Below are positions 42,302 through 51,973 of a DNA stretch of 64,000 bases, in pieces. Position numbers and translations under genes: made by a program. Each line of letters begins with the position of its first letter. The first letter of the stretch is position 1. The stretch spans positions 313,724-377,723 of the forward strand of contig JAFKFM010000006.1 of assembly GCA_017308135.1 (NCBI GenBank), given 5' to 3'. The DNA is from Alphaproteobacteria bacterium. GTDB taxonomy: Bacteria; Pseudomonadota; Alphaproteobacteria; CACIAM-22H2. The notes beneath the pieces are model-generated. The model had not been told where the DNA came from, searched no databases, and saw only the letters and a program-made list of their open reading frames with translations.

Positions 42302-45300
42302 CCTTGCACGAGGGCGCGCAACTCGCGGCCCGCGACCGTCAAGGCGGCGAGGCTCGCCGCCCCGCTCGCGCGCAACTCGCCCGCCAGCGCTTCCCAGCGC
42401 GTCAACGCACCTTGGCGCGCCGCAAGCCACGCTTCGGCGCCGCCTTCGGCCAGCGACCAGGTCGCGATCTCGGCCTGCAACGCATAAAGATCGTCGATCG
42501 CCGCCGCGACCGCGCGCTTGGCCAAAGGATCGGCCGCGGGCACACGTGCCGCGACATCCTGCAGCCAATCGAAACCAAGCCTGGCACCGGCGGCGAAATA
42601 CTCCATCGCCACATGGACGATGTCGGATTTCGCCCCTTGCGCGATGCGCACGAGATCGAGCCCCGATTGCAGATCGTCGAGGGCGGCCGCCCGGCGCGCC
42701 AACTCGTCCGGCACGCCCTTATCGGTAAACGCCTTAGCGCGTGCGACGAACGCCGCTTGGCGGGCGGGGTCGAGTACCGGTTCGAGATCGTGGCCGAGTG
42801 CGGAAATACCCGGTGCAAAAGCCGCCACTCCGGCCGCGATATCGATGGGGGCCGGCAGATGGCGCAACAGCCACAAGGTCGCACGTTCCAGCAACGCGAC
42901 CGAGCCGCGCAGCATGGCGAGCTGCACCTCGGCCGGCACTTGGTTGTCGAGCGTTTCGACCGCACCCCAGAATTCGCGCAAGCCGAAGACTTGGCGCGCG
43001 ACGAGATAGGCGCGCGACACTTCCGCGACGTTGAGCCCCGTGCGCTCGGCAAGATCAGGCACGAAAGCGAAGCCCGCGCGATTGACGATCGAATTCGTCG
43101 CCACTGTGGCGATGATCTCGCGCCGCAATTGATGGCGCAGAATCGCGGGGTGATGGTTCTTGCGCAAAAGCCGGGGGAAATACTTGACCAGATCCTCGGC
43201 GAGATAGGGATCGTCGGGCAGATCGCTCGCCAGCAATTCGTCGTACAACGCCATCTTGGCATAGGCCATGACGACGGCGAGTTCGGGCCGGGTCAACCCC
43301 TTGCCGCCCGCCGCGCGCGCGATCAAGGCTTCGTCCTCGGGCAGGAATTCGATGCCGCGATGAAGGCGCCCGGTTTTTTCCAGCGCGCGCATCATCCGCA
43401 TCGCGCGATCGATGCCGCCGATCCCTTCGAGTTCGGCGACGCTCAACGCCTGCGTTTGCAGATAATTGTTCCGCAGCACCGCGTCGCCGACATCGTCGGT
43501 CATTTCGGCGAGCAGCGTGTCGCGCTGTTTCAAGGTCATGTCGCCGCGCGCGATCACGTCGCCCAGCAGCACCTTGATATTGACCTCGTGGTCGGAGGTA
43601 TCGACGCCAGCGGAGTTATCGATCGCGTCGGTGTTGATGCGCCCGCCGGCCAGCGCATATTCGATGCGCCCGCGTTGCGTGCAGCCGAGATTGGCGCCCT
43701 CGCCCACCACGCGCGCGCGGATATCGGCGCCGTCGATGCGGATGGCGTCGTTGGCGCGGTCGCCCGCGTCGGCGTTGGTTTCGTCCTTCGCCTTGACGTA
43801 ATTGCCGATGCCGCCGAACCACAGCAGATCGACCGGCGCCTTCAAGATCGTCTTCATCAGCTCGAACGGCGTGACGGAATCGGCGAGCATGCCGAACAAC
43901 GCCTTGATCTGCGGCGAGAGCTTGATCGACTTCGCCTTGCGATCGAACACGCCGCCGCCGGCCGAAATGAGCTTCGTGTCGTAATCGGCCCAGGACGAGC
44001 GCGGCAGTTTGAAGATCCGCTCGCGTTCGGCGAAGGACTTGGCCGCATCGGGTTCGGGATCGATGAAGATATGGCGATGGTCGAACGCGGCGACGAGTTT
44101 AATATGCGGCGAGCGCAGCATGCCGTTGCCGAACACGTCGCCCGACATATCGCCCACGCCGACGACCGTGAAATCCTGCGTTTGCGTATCGTGGCCGAGT
44201 TCGCGGAAATGGCGCTTGACCGCTTCCCACGCCCCGCGCGCCGTGATGCCCATGCCCTTGTGGTCGTAACCGGCCGAACCGCCGGAAGCGAACGCATCGC
44301 CCAGCCAATGCCCGTATTCGATCGAGATCGCGTTGGCGATGTCGGAGAACGTGGCCGTGCCCTTGTCGGCCGCGACGACGAGATAGGGATCGTCGCCGTC
44401 GTGGCGCACGACATTCTTGGGCGGCACCACGCCCGTCGGCGTCAGATTGTCGGTAATGTCGAGCAGACCGCGCATCATGATCTGGTAGCAGGCGATGCCT
44501 TCGGCCTGGAACGCCTCGCGCCCCGCTTCGGGGGCGGGCGGGCGCTTGACGAAGAACCCGCCTTTCGAGCCGACCGGCACGATCACGGTGTTCTTGACCA
44601 TTTGCGCTTTGATCAGGCCGAGAATCTCGGTGCGGAAATCTTCGCGCCGGTCGGACCAGCGAATGCCGCCGCGCGCGACCTTGCCGCCGCGCAAATGCAC
44701 GGCTTCGACGCGCGTCGAATAGACCCAGATTTCGACCAGCGGCCGGGGCAGCGGCAATTCGTCGACGCGCTGGCTGTCGAGCTTCAGCGACAGATACGCC
44801 TTGCCCTGGAAAAAATTGGTGCGCAGCGTGCAATCGATCAGATTGAGGAAGCGGCGCAAAATACGGTCTTCGTCGAGACTTTCGACGCCGTCGAGCAGAT
44901 GGCCGATCTCGACGGCGATTCCGCGAATCGTCACGTCGCGATCCTTGTCGCGCGCGGGATCGTGCGCGGCGAGGAACAGATCGACGAGCTTGCGCGCGAT
45001 CTTGGAATTGCGCGCCAGCGCATCTTCCATATAGGCCTGGCTGAACGTCGCGCCCGCCTGGCGCAGATAGGCGGCATAGGCGCGCAAGACCGTCACCTCG
45101 CGCGACGACATCGCCGCGCCGATGACCAGGCGGTTGAACCCGTCCGACGCCGCATCGCCCGCCCACACGGCGGAGAAGGCGCCCTCGAACAGCGGCTTCA
45201 CCCGCGCGATATCGATCTCGCGCGTTTCGCGCGCGACCATTGCGATATCGTGCATGTAAACGTCGCCCGCCGGCGCATTGGCCGAAAAGTCGAGCGGATG

Positions 45301-47112
45301 GATGCGGAAGGGATCTTCCGTCATCACCTTGAGGCCCATCGATTCGAGCATGGGCATGACGTCGGACAAAGGTACGGGCGCGCCTTTGTGGAAGATGCGC
45401 AAACGCAGCTCGTTCTCCGCCGCTTCGACCGGGCGATAGAGATTGAGGGCGAGCGACGTTCCGCCCGCCAGCACGGTTTCCACCGCCGCGATATCGGCGA
45501 CGGCTTGATCCGGCGTGAAATGCTCGCGATAGGCGGCCGGGAACGCGGCTTGGTAGCGGCGCAATTTGGCCAGCCCCGCCCCCTCGCCCTCCGCCGCGAT
45601 CAAAGCGTCCTTCAGGCGATCGGCGAAGCCGCGCCCGGCTTCGACCAGCCGCGCTTCCAGATCGTCGATACGCACATCGGGCACGTCGCCCGGCGTCAGA
45701 CCGACGATGAAATGGCAGCGCACCAACGCCGAATCGTCGGCGAGCAGCACGTAGAACGCGGATTTCCGCCCGCGATACGCCTTGGCGAGAATGTCGTGGA
45801 AACGTTCGCGCAATTCGGTGTTGAAACGGTCGCGCGGCGCGTAAACCAGCGCCGAAATGAACCGATCGAACGGATCGCGGCGCAGGAACAGCGCGATGCG
45901 CTGGCGTTCCTGCAACCGCACGACACCGACGGCGGTATCGTAAAGCTCGTCGACCGTCGCTTGGAACAGTTCCTCGCGCGGATGGGTTTCCAGCACATGC
46001 TGCAACGCCTTGGCGGCGTGGCCCTTGGTGCCGAAGCCCGCGCGCTTGGTCACGGCACTGACCTTATCGCGTAGCAGCGGAATGTCGCGCGGGCGCTGCA
46101 TATAGGCGGTCGAGGTGAACAAGCCGAGGAAGACTTTCTCCCCCGTCACCGTGCCGTCGGGCCCGTAGACCTTGACGCCGATCGCGTCGAGATAGACGGC
46201 GCGATGCACGGTCGAACGGCGATTGGCTTTGGCCACGCGCAGCAATTCCGGTGCGCGGACGAATTGCTGCAAGGACGGCAATTCGGCGATGCGGCGCAAC
46301 ACGTCGAACACGACGAAGCTTTCGTCGCGCGCCAAGCCCAAGCCGCTGCCCGCGCGCACGCCCGCGCGGAAATTGGCGCCTTCGCCCTGATAGGCGTATT
46401 CGCGATAGCCGAGGAACGTGAAGTTATCGGCGACGAGCCAGTTGAGGAAATCGCGCGCGGTGGCGATTTCTTCGGCCCCGCGCGGCGGCTTGCCGGCATC
46501 GAATTCGGCGATGACATCTTTCGCCTGGGCCAGCATCGCCTGCCAATCCTCGACGCAAGCGCGCACATCGGCGAGTACCGCTTCCAGCCCCGCGCGGATC
46601 GCGTCGAGCTGGGCTTGATCGCCTTGCGCGTCGATCTCGACATGCATGCAGCTTTCGCGGCCGCCGGCTTCGTCGATGGCGAGGGCCGCCCCGCTCGCGT
46701 CGCGCTTCATCGGCACGACCGGGTGGATGACGAGATGGACCGACAAATCACGCCGGTTGATCTCGGATGTGACCGAATCGACCAGGAACGGCATGTCGTC
46801 GTTGACGATCTCGATCACCGTATGGGTCGAGGCCCAGCCATGTTCCGAAAGGCGTGGATTGTACACACGGACCTTGGCCTTATTCGGCGGGCGCGTGCGG
46901 CCGAAGGCAAAAAGCGCAATCGCGGCGCCGTAGAGGTCGTCCGGCGTGTGGTCTTCGAGGTCCTCGACGGCCACATTGCCATAGAATCGTTGAATAAATG
47001 CCTCCCCGGCATCGGCGGCGGCGATCCCCGATCCGGCGGGCAGGCGCTGGCGCGCCATCGCGCAAAGCCTGTCCAGAATTTCGGTCTTACGACTTTCGGT
47101 ATGGGACGGCAT
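42298..47112 (-). CDS. gdhB: Large NAD-dependent glutamate dehydrogenase (GDH-180 type)
   Basis: A 1,604-residue protein, full length for the 180-kDa bacterial NAD-GDH. N-terminal ACT-like regulatory region begins near A-Q-R-L-P-A; the catalytic Glu/Leu/Phe/Val dehydrogenase part contains P-V-G-S-K-G-G-F-F-V-K (substrate Lys) and G-V-G-D-M-S-G-D-V-F-G-N-G (dinucleotide). ATG 47112 has GGAG 8 nt upstream (minus strand). Converts glutamate to 2-oxoglutarate plus ammonia in the cytosol. Followed by a coupled MFS permease gene. Confidence 0.96.
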   Translation of the reverse strand: MPSHTESRKTEILDRLCAMARQRLPAGSGIAAADAGEAFIQRFYGNVAVEDLEDHTPDDLYGAAIALFAFGRTRPPNKAKVRVYNPRLSEHGWASTHTVIEIVNDDMPFLVDSVTSEINRRDLSVHLVIHPVVPMKRDASGAALAIDEAGGRESCMHVEIDAQGDQAQLDAIRAGLEAVLADVRACVEDWQAMLAQAKDVIAEFDAGKPPRGAEEIATARDFLNWLVADNFTFLGYREYAYQGEGANFRAGVRAGSGLGLARDESFVVFDVLRRIAELPSLQQFVRAPELLRVAKANRRSTVHRAVYLDAIGVKVYGPDGTVTGEKVFLGLFTSTAYMQRPRDIPLLRDKVSAVTKRAGFGTKGHAAKALQHVLETHPREELFQATVDELYDTAVGVVRLQERQRIALFLRRDPFDRFISALVYAPRDRFNTELRERFHDILAKAYRGRKSAFYVLLADDSALVRCHFIVGLTPGDVPDVRIDDLEARLVEAGRGFADRLKDALIAAEGEGAGLAKLRRYQAAFPAAYREHFTPDQAVADIAAVETVLAGGTSLALNLYRPVEAAENELRLRIFHKGAPVPLSDVMPMLESMGLKVMTEDPFRIHPLDFSANAPAGDVYMHDIAMVARETREIDIARVKPLFEGAFSAVWAGDAASDGFNRLVIGAAMSSREVTVLRAYAAYLRQAGATFSQAYMEDALARNSKIARKLVDLFLAAHDPARDKDRDVTIRGIAVEIGHLLDGVESLDEDRILRRFLNLIDCTLRTNFFQGKAYLSLKLDSQRVDELPLPRPLVEIWVYSTRVEAVHLRGGKVARGGIRWSDRREDFRTEILGLIKAQMVKNTVIVPVGSKGGFFVKRPPAPEAGREAFQAEGIACYQIMMRGLLDITDNLTPTGVVPPKNVVRHDGDDPYLVVAADKGTATFSDIANAISIEYGHWLGDAFASGGSAGYDHKGMGITARGAWEAVKRHFRELGHDTQTQDFTVVGVGDMSGDVFGNGMLRSPHIKLVAAFDHRHIFIDPEPDAAKSFAERERIFKLPRSSWADYDTKLISAGGGVFDRKAKSIKLSPQIKALFGMLADSVTPFELMKTILKAPVDLLWFGGIGNYVKAKDETNADAGDRANDAIRIDGADIRARVVGEGANLGCTQRGRIEYALAGGRINTDAIDNSAGVDTSDHEVNIKVLLGDVIARGDMTLKQRDTLLAEMTDDVGDAVLRNNYLQTQALSVAELEGIGGIDRAMRMMRALEKTGRLHRGIEFLPEDEALIARAAGGKGLTRPELAVVMAYAKMALYDELLASDLPDDPYLAEDLVKYFPRLLRKNHHPAILRHQLRREIIATVATNSIVNRAGFAFVPDLAERTGLNVAEVSRAYLVARQVFGLREFWGAVETLDNQVPAEVQLAMLRGSVALLERATLWLLRHLPAPIDIAAGVAAFAPGISALGHDLEPVLDPARQAAFVARAKAFTDKGVPDELARRAAALDDLQSGLDLVRIAQGAKSDIVHVAMEYFAAGARLGFDWLQDVAARVPAADPLAKRAVAAAIDDLYALQAEIATWSLAEGGAEAWLAARQGALTRWEALAGELRASGAASLAALTVAGRELRALVQG

Positions 47113-47309
47113 TGGGGATCTCCGGGGGCGTACGATCATTCTCGCAGCCCGCCGGTGGACTGCGCGCCGCCATATTATTACCGGATATTACAGCAAATTG
47201 TTGCGACCGGCCAAAAGCTGGGGCAAAACAAGATTAACAGGGGGATTTGGGGAATAGGGGTTCTGGCGGTTCGTTTAATGGGAACCGTCTTTAAATCGAG
47301 CCCCACCCG

Positions 47310-48275
47310 ATGACCGGAACCAGTTCGTCCGCTCCAGCTTTGAGCAAAAATTTGCGAGCCGCCATGACCGACACGCCTGCTTCGGCCGAGTCCTACAAGG
47401 CCCTCCCGCCCGATCTCGGCCCCGATCATCCGGCTTGGGTCCCGGCCCTCGCTTGGCTCACCCGCCGCTTCCACCCGAAGGGGACCGACAAGCTGGTGCG
47501 CGCCCTGCACCCGCCGGGCAATGCGCGGCCGGTGAAGGCGGTCATCGATTACGACGAAGGCATGCTGATCAATGTCGACACGCATTCCTTCCTCGAATGG
47601 TACATCTACTTCTACGGCGCGTTCCGGCCGCAAATCTCCAAGCTGCTGAACCGCATGCTGCGCCCTGGCCAGGTGGCGTTCGACATCGGCTCGAATATCG
47701 GCATGCACGCGATGATCATGGCCAACCGCGTGGGGCCCAGCGGCCGCGTGCATGTGTTCGAGCCCGATCCGCATCCGATGGGCCGCTTGAAGGCCAATCT
47801 GCATTTGAACGGCCTCGACAACGTGACGCTCAACCAGGCGGCCGTGTCGAGCCACACCGAAACGCGCCAGCTTTTCCTGCACGACGATTCGATCGGCAAT
47901 TTCGCCAACGCGTCGCTGCAATCGTCGAACGTGGGCAAGTCGACCAAGTCGATCGACATGAAGGTGTGGAGCCTCGACGATTATATCGCGGCGAACCCGA
48001 TCGAACGGCTCGACGTGATCAAGCTGCTCGCCCAGGGCGAGGAATGGAACGCGCTGCAAGGGGCGACCAAGACGATCGAGCGTTTCCGCCCGAAGATCTT
48101 CTTCCTGTGGGAGCCGAGCTATTGGGCGCGCCAATCGCTGTGCCTGATGGACGCGGTGCGCTTCTTCAAGGAACGCGACTACATGACCTATCGCGTCGAA
48201 TTCGGCGCGCGCCGCCCGGTGACCGAGGAAATCCCGATGGGCCAGGTGCTGCTGGCCACGCCGGACCGGATGTAA
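47310..48275 (+). CDS. FkbM-family methyltransferase
   Basis: A 321-residue SAM methyltransferase: A-F-D-I-G-S-N-I-G-M-H for motif I near residue 130, V-F-E-P-D-P, and a V-I-K-L-L-A-Q-G-E-E segment where FkbM enzymes usually have K-I-D-V-E-G-x-E, so one conserved Asp is replaced. The N-terminal 100 residues are basic and rich in Trp/Tyr. ATG 47310 gives M-T-G-T-S; a second Met at residue 19 is also plausible. A strong intrinsic terminator follows at 48301. Not obviously linked to its neighbours. Confidence 0.8.
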   Translation: MTGTSSSAPALSKNLRAAMTDTPASAESYKALPPDLGPDHPAWVPALAWLTRRFHPKGTDKLVRALHPPGNARPVKAVIDYDEGMLINVDTHSFLEWYIYFYGAFRPQISKLLNRMLRPGQVAFDIGSNIGMHAMIMANRVGPSGRVHVFEPDPHPMGRLKANLHLNGLDNVTLNQAAVSSHTETRQLFLHDDSIGNFANASLQSSNVGKSTKSIDMKVWSLDDYIAANPIERLDVIKLLAQGEEWNALQGATKTIERFRPKIFFLWEPSYWARQSLCLMDAVRFFKERDYMTYRVEFGARRPVTEEIPMGQVLLATPDRM

Positions 48276-48300
48276 GCGGCCGCCGACATGGCGATAAAGA

Positions 48301-48330
48301 AAAGGCCCGTTCTCGCGAACGGGCCTTTTT
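48301..48330 (+). terminator. Intrinsic terminator after the FkbM gene
   Basis: Twelve-base stem AAAGGCCCGTTC / GAACGGGCCTTT with TCGC loop and a run of five T (48326-48330). A-rich on the other side, so it could act in both directions, toward the tRNA gene as well. Confidence 0.88.
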
Positions 48331-48358
48331 CATTCGAACCGGAACCCTTTCCAAAGGC

Positions 48359-48433
48359 TGGAGCGGGAGAAGGGATTCGAACCCTCGACCCTCACGTTGG
48401 CAACGTGATGCTCTACCACTGAGCTACTCCCGC
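48359..48433 (-). tRNA. tRNA-Gly (anticodon GCC)
   Basis: Cloverleaf read on the minus strand: acceptor GCGGGAG / CTCCCGC, D-arm GTAGCTCAGTGGTAGAGC, anticodon loop TTGCCAA (GCC), T-arm with GGTTCGAATCC and an encoded CCA (48359-48361). Length 75 nt with CCA. No element is inserted next to it. Confidence 0.96.
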
Positions 48434-48595
48434 GTTATCGCCGGCGGGCGCTTCAGCCTTGGAAACGGGCCGGGATAATAGGCGGGGAGCGTCGAATTGC
48501 AAGGGATATCTGGGGCGCTTTTCCCGGGCCCCGCAGGGGGTTGCCTTGGGCGCCCGAAATCGCCATTTTCCCCGCTGGAAAGCGGAGTTGACCCC

Positions 48596-49507
48596 ATGGA
48601 CCAGTTGATCGGCGCCGGCAAGCCGGGCGCCAACGCGGCCGACCTAATCAAGGACGCGACGGACGAATCGTTCGAGCAGGACGTTCTGCTCGCCTCGCGC
48701 GATACCCCCGTCATCGTCGATTTCTGGGCGCCGTGGTGCGGGCCGTGCAAACAGCTCGGGCCCGCGATCGAAAAGGTCGTCAAGGAAGCCAAGGGGGCGG
48801 TCAAGCTCGTCAAAATCAATATCGACGAGAACCCGCATTTCGCCTCGCAATTGCGCGTGCAGTCGATCCCGGCGGTCTTCGCCTTCAAGGGCGGGCGCCC
48901 GGTCGACGCGTTCCTGGGGGCAGTCCCCGAAAGCCAGATCCGCGCCTTCGTGAAGAAGCTGGGCGGGGCCGCCGGCCCGTCGCCGATCGACCAGGCGCTG
49001 GAACAGGCCAACGCGGCGCTGGCCGCCAACGACCTTCCGACCGCGCAGGATATTTTCGGCCAGATCCTGGCGCACGAGCCCGGCAATGCGAAAGCCGCCG
49101 CGGGCCTCGCCAAGATTTTCGTGGCCCTCGGCCAGCTCGACGAGGCGAAAGCGCTGCTCGATTCGCTGCCGCCCGAAGCCAAGCGCGATCCCGAAGTCGA
49201 AGCCGCGCAAGCGGCCCTCGACCTCGCCCACCAAGCGCCCAAGGGCGTGGACGTGGCACCGATGCTGGAAAAGCTCGCGCATAACCCGAAGGACCATCAA
49301 ACGCGCCTCGACCTCGCGACCGCCTTGTTCGCCGGCGGCCAGCAGGAAGCCGCGATCGACCAGTTGCTGGAGCTCTACAAGCTTGACCGCAATTGGAACG
49401 ACGGGGCCGCGCGCGCCCAGCTGGTGAAGTTCTTCGAAGCTTTGGGCAACACCAATCCGTTGACCGTGCAGGGGCGCCGGCGCTTGTCGTCGCTGATGTT
49501 CGCGTAA
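48596..49507 (+). CDS. ybbN: Thioredoxin-TPR co-chaperone (CnoX/YbbN-like)
   Basis: A 303-residue protein. The thioredoxin domain is residues 1-125 with an intact active site W-C-G-P-C (C48, C51); the rest forms TPR helices (A-L-E-Q-A-N-A-A-L-A-A-N-D). This two-part design is YbbN/CnoX, a redox-regulated holdase that delivers substrates to GroEL and DnaK. ATG 48596 follows GGAG by 9 nt. It begins a plus-strand group of small housekeeping genes (LON-domain, Trm112-like, DUF971, GNAT). Confidence 0.88.
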   Translation: MDQLIGAGKPGANAADLIKDATDESFEQDVLLASRDTPVIVDFWAPWCGPCKQLGPAIEKVVKEAKGAVKLVKINIDENPHFASQLRVQSIPAVFAFKGGRPVDAFLGAVPESQIRAFVKKLGGAAGPSPIDQALEQANAALAANDLPTAQDIFGQILAHEPGNAKAAAGLAKIFVALGQLDEAKALLDSLPPEAKRDPEVEAAQAALDLAHQAPKGVDVAPMLEKLAHNPKDHQTRLDLATALFAGGQQEAAIDQLLELYKLDRNWNDGAARAQLVKFFEALGNTNPLTVQGRRRLSSLMFA

Positions 49508-49514
49508 CGCCATC

Positions 49515-50180
49515 ATGGGCGCCCGCCCGCCCGGCAGGCTCGGCTTCGCGGATTTGCCCGCCACGGTGCCGATTTTTCCGCTGCAAGGCGCGTTGCTGCT
49601 GCCGCGCGGCAAGTTGCCGCTGAACATCTTCGAGCCGCGCTATCTCGCGATGATCGACGACGCGCTGGCGAGCCAAGACAAGCTCATCGGCATGGTCCAG
49701 CCGCTGACCAAGGAAACGCGCGCGTCGACGCAAGCCGTCTATCCGATCGGTTGTGCGGGGCGCATCGCGTCGTGGTCGGAAACCGAAGACGGGCGCTACC
49801 TCATCTCGCTGAATGGGATCGTGCGCTTCAAAATCGCCGACGAGATCGCGACGATGCGCGGCTATCGCCGGGTGCGCGCCGATTTCGCCGGCTACGAAGG
49901 CGATTTCGTCGAGCCCGGCGAAAAGCTGTTCGACCGCAAACGGTTGATCGCGGGTCTCAAAGCCTATTTCGCCGCCGAGGGTTTGCAAGGCGATTGGGGC
50001 ACGATCGAATCGGCCCCCGACGAGCGGCTGGTGAACACCATCGCCATGCTGTGCCCGTTCACGCCGGAAGAAAAACAGACGCTGCTGGAAAGTGCGGGCC
50101 TGGCCGAACGCGCCAAGGCGATGATCGGCATCGTCGAGGCGCGAACCTCCGGCACCGAGCCCGGCGGCTTGAAGCATTGA
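49515..50180 (+). CDS. LON peptidase N-terminal domain protein
   Basis: A 221-residue protein carrying only the Lon N-terminal (LON/PUA-like) domain: [12 protein letters not shown] then L-N-I-F-E-P-R-Y, and the later G-C-A-G-R-I. No AAA+ or Ser-Lys protease region follows, as in the stand-alone LON-domain family common in proteobacteria. ATG 49515 comes 8 bp after the thioredoxin stop. Substrate-recognition or RNA-binding roles have been proposed for such proteins; nothing in the sequence decides. Confidence 0.87.
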   Translation: MGARPPGRLGFADLPATVPIFPLQGALLLPRGKLPLNIFEPRYLAMIDDALASQDKLIGMVQPLTKETRASTQAVYPIGCAGRIASWSETEDGRYLISLNGIVRFKIADEIATMRGYRRVRADFAGYEGDFVEPGEKLFDRKRLIAGLKAYFAAEGLQGDWGTIESAPDERLVNTIAMLCPFTPEEKQTLLESAGLAERAKAMIGIVEARTSGTEPGGLKH

Positions 50181-50226
50181 CGCGCAAGCAGGGGCGCGCC
50201 ACAACAGGCGGGAAAGGAACGCGATC

Positions 50227-50415
50227 ATGAGCGATGCGACCGCCGTCGATCCCAAGCTGCTCGAAATTCTGGTCTGCCCGGTGACCAAGGGTCCGCTGCG
50301 CTACGACCGCGACCGCGCCGAACTGATCAGCGAAGGGGCGGGCCTCGCCTTCCCGATCCGCGACGGCATTCCGATCATGCTGGTGGACGAGGCGCGCCGT
50401 CTCGACGCCGCTTAA
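50227..50415 (+). CDS. Trm112-like small zinc-ribbon-type protein (YcaR family)
   Basis: A 62-residue protein: [14 protein letters not shown] then a [15 protein letters not shown] stretch, the core of Trm112/YcaR proteins. The first cysteine pair of the zinc ribbon is reduced to one Cys (V-C-P), as in many bacterial members. In bacteria these small proteins sit beside lpxK or kdsB-like genes and partner methyltransferases. RBS-like GGAAAGG is just upstream. Confidence 0.85.
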   Translation: MSDATAVDPKLLEILVCPVTKGPLRYDRDRAELISEGAGLAFPIRDGIPIMLVDEARRLDAA

Positions 50416-50427
50416 GCCCCGCGCGCG

Positions 50428-50811
50428 ATGTCCTTCGGCCTCAAGCATCACCCGGTCGAGATCCGCCTGAAGAAGGCGGAGAAGGTCCTGGAAATCGACT
50501 ACGACGACGGCAAAAGCTTCGCGCTGCCCGCCGAATTGCTGCGCGTCGAATCGCCGTCGGCCGAAGTGATGGGCCACGGGCCCAACCAGAAACAGATCGT
50601 TCCCGGCCGCATGCATGTTGGCATCATGGAGCTTGAGGCCGTCGGCAATTACGCGATCCGCATCGTGTTCGACGATCTGCACGATTCGGGAATCTATTCT
50701 TGGGATTATCTGCGCGAGCTGGGCGAAAACTTCGATGCGTTGATGGCGGCCTATCTCGCCGCCCTCGACGCCAAGGGTCTGAGCCGCGATCCCAAAGCGG
50801 CCAAGAAGTGA
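50428..50811 (+). CDS. DUF971 (gamma-butyrobetaine hydroxylase-like N-terminal) protein
   Basis: A 127-residue protein with the DUF971 fold: P-V-E-I-R-L-K-K-A-E-K-V-L-E-I-D-Y-D-D-G, then L-P-A-E-L-L-R-V-E-S-P-S-A-E-V and G-I-Y-S-W-D-Y-L. This is the small domain found at the N-terminus of gamma-butyrobetaine hydroxylase, alone in many proteobacteria and linked to iron-sulfur protein maturation. Length normal. Start ATG 50428 lies 12 bp after the Trm112-like gene. Confidence 0.85.
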   Translation: MSFGLKHHPVEIRLKKAEKVLEIDYDDGKSFALPAELLRVESPSAEVMGHGPNQKQIVPGRMHVGIMELEAVGNYAIRIVFDDLHDSGIYSWDYLRELGENFDALMAAYLAALDAKGLSRDPKAAKK

Positions 50812-50815
50812 CGCG

Positions 50816-51265
50816 ATGACCGAAATCACCTTTAGCGATATCGGTGTCGGCGATATCGAGGAATTGCTGCCGCTGTTCCTGGGCTATCGCGTTTTCTACA
50901 AGCGCGAGCCGTTGCCCGAGGAAAGCCGCGCCTATATGACCGCGCGCTTCCAGGCGGGCGACTACACCGGCTTTTTCGCGCGCATCGACGGCAAGGCGGT
51001 CGGCTTCGCGATTATGTCGCGCACGTTTTCGTCGGGCGTGATGAAGCCGCTCTGGCTGCTCAACGATATTTTCGTCGATCCGTCGGCGCGCAAAGCGGGC
51101 GTGGGCGCGGCGTTGATGGCGAAGGTCGATGAACACGCGCGCGCAACCGGCGCGGCGCGCGTCGATCTGTTCACAGCACGGACCAACACGACCGCGCAAT
51201 CGGTCTATGAGCGCGCGGGCTGGAAACGCGACGAAGTCTTCTATCGCTATCAGAAGAATCTTTAG
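50816..51265 (+). CDS. GNAT-family N-acetyltransferase
   Basis: A 149-residue GNAT. It shows the acetyl-CoA loop A-R-K-A-G-V-G-A-A-L-M near residue 85, an upstream D-I-F-V-D-P strand, and the terminal A-Q-S-V-Y-E-R-A-G-W-K-R segment. Start ATG 50816 is 4 bp after the DUF971 stop; last gene of the plus-strand housekeeping group. Substrate not indicated. Confidence 0.87.
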   Translation: MTEITFSDIGVGDIEELLPLFLGYRVFYKREPLPEESRAYMTARFQAGDYTGFFARIDGKAVGFAIMSRTFSSGVMKPLWLLNDIFVDPSARKAGVGAALMAKVDEHARATGAARVDLFTARTNTTAQSVYERAGWKRDEVFYRYQKNL

Positions 51266-51299
51266 GCGTTTGTTCCGCCGGGACTTCGTCCGTATCGCG

Positions 51300-51902
51300 T
51301 TAGGGCTTAAGTGTCGCGATACCTTGCGAGAAGCCGCGGAGCGAAGCCGACAAAAGCAAAGACTTGCCGTTGGGTTCCGACAGGAAACCAAAATGGATCG
51401 CCGGAGCCGCGCGCAAGGCGCGCATCGCCGTGTCATCGATCAGGAAGGCGGCGCGGCAGCCTTCCGGAATACAGCTTTCGATCTGAATTGCCACTTGAGG
51501 GCCTTGATCGATGCGATACGCGGCACCGGCTGGCAGATAAATCCCAAGCGGCAGAAATACGACGCCCGCCAGCTCTCTATTCGGTCCGATATAGCCGATA
51601 TTGAGCTGAATGATGCGTTGCCCTTCCTGCGTCGTTTGGGTCTGGGAGAGGTAGCAGCGCTCCTGCGCGCGCCCTTGTAATTCGATCCGCTCGCAGCGTG
51701 TAATCCAATCTTGGAATACCGCCCCATCGCGCGGTTGCGCGGCGGGCGGTGGCGGCGGAATCGGCGCCGTACGTTGGTTTTGGGCGAGTGCACCGAAGAC
51801 CGGCATCGCGACGGCGATCGCTATCGTCGCAAACTTGAGCAGACGCGATTTTAGGGGGTGAGTCGTGCCTTGGCGATCGATGAAGGTCTGGCGAAATGGC
51901 AT
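51300..51902 (-). CDS. Invasion-associated locus B (IalB) family exported protein
   Basis: A 200-residue protein of the IalB family, starting at ATG 51902 with AGGGGA about 7 nt upstream. A signal peptide (L-L-K-F-A-T-I-A-I-A-V-A-M-P-V-F-G-A-L-A) ends before a proline-rich linker, and the IalB domain follows: D-W-x-x-R-C, L-P-L-G-I-Y-L-P-A-G, and I-E-S-C-I-P-E-G-C with a paired cysteine. Periplasmic or outer-membrane proteins of unknown biochemical role. A second member is at 62236. Confidence 0.85.
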   Translation of the reverse strand: MPFRQTFIDRQGTTHPLKSRLLKFATIAIAVAMPVFGALAQNQRTAPIPPPPPAAQPRDGAVFQDWITRCERIELQGRAQERCYLSQTQTTQEGQRIIQLNIGYIGPNRELAGVVFLPLGIYLPAGAAYRIDQGPQVAIQIESCIPEGCRAAFLIDDTAMRALRAAPAIHFGFLSEPNGKSLLLSASLRGFSQGIATLKP

Positions 51903-51973
51903 CGGTGTTTCCCCTTTAGATCGCGCGATTTGATACCGGCGACTCGCGCTGCGCAGGCTCTCGAAATATTGGG

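Noticed and set aside
42268-46074. 1,268-codon open frame opposite the NAD-glutamate dehydrogenase
   Set aside because: Antisense to a fully conserved 1,604-residue enzyme; composition is that of a shadow frame.
48359-48433. tRNA-Gly as a mobile element attachment site
   Set aside because: No integrase, direct repeat or composition change is next to it; neighbouring genes are housekeeping.
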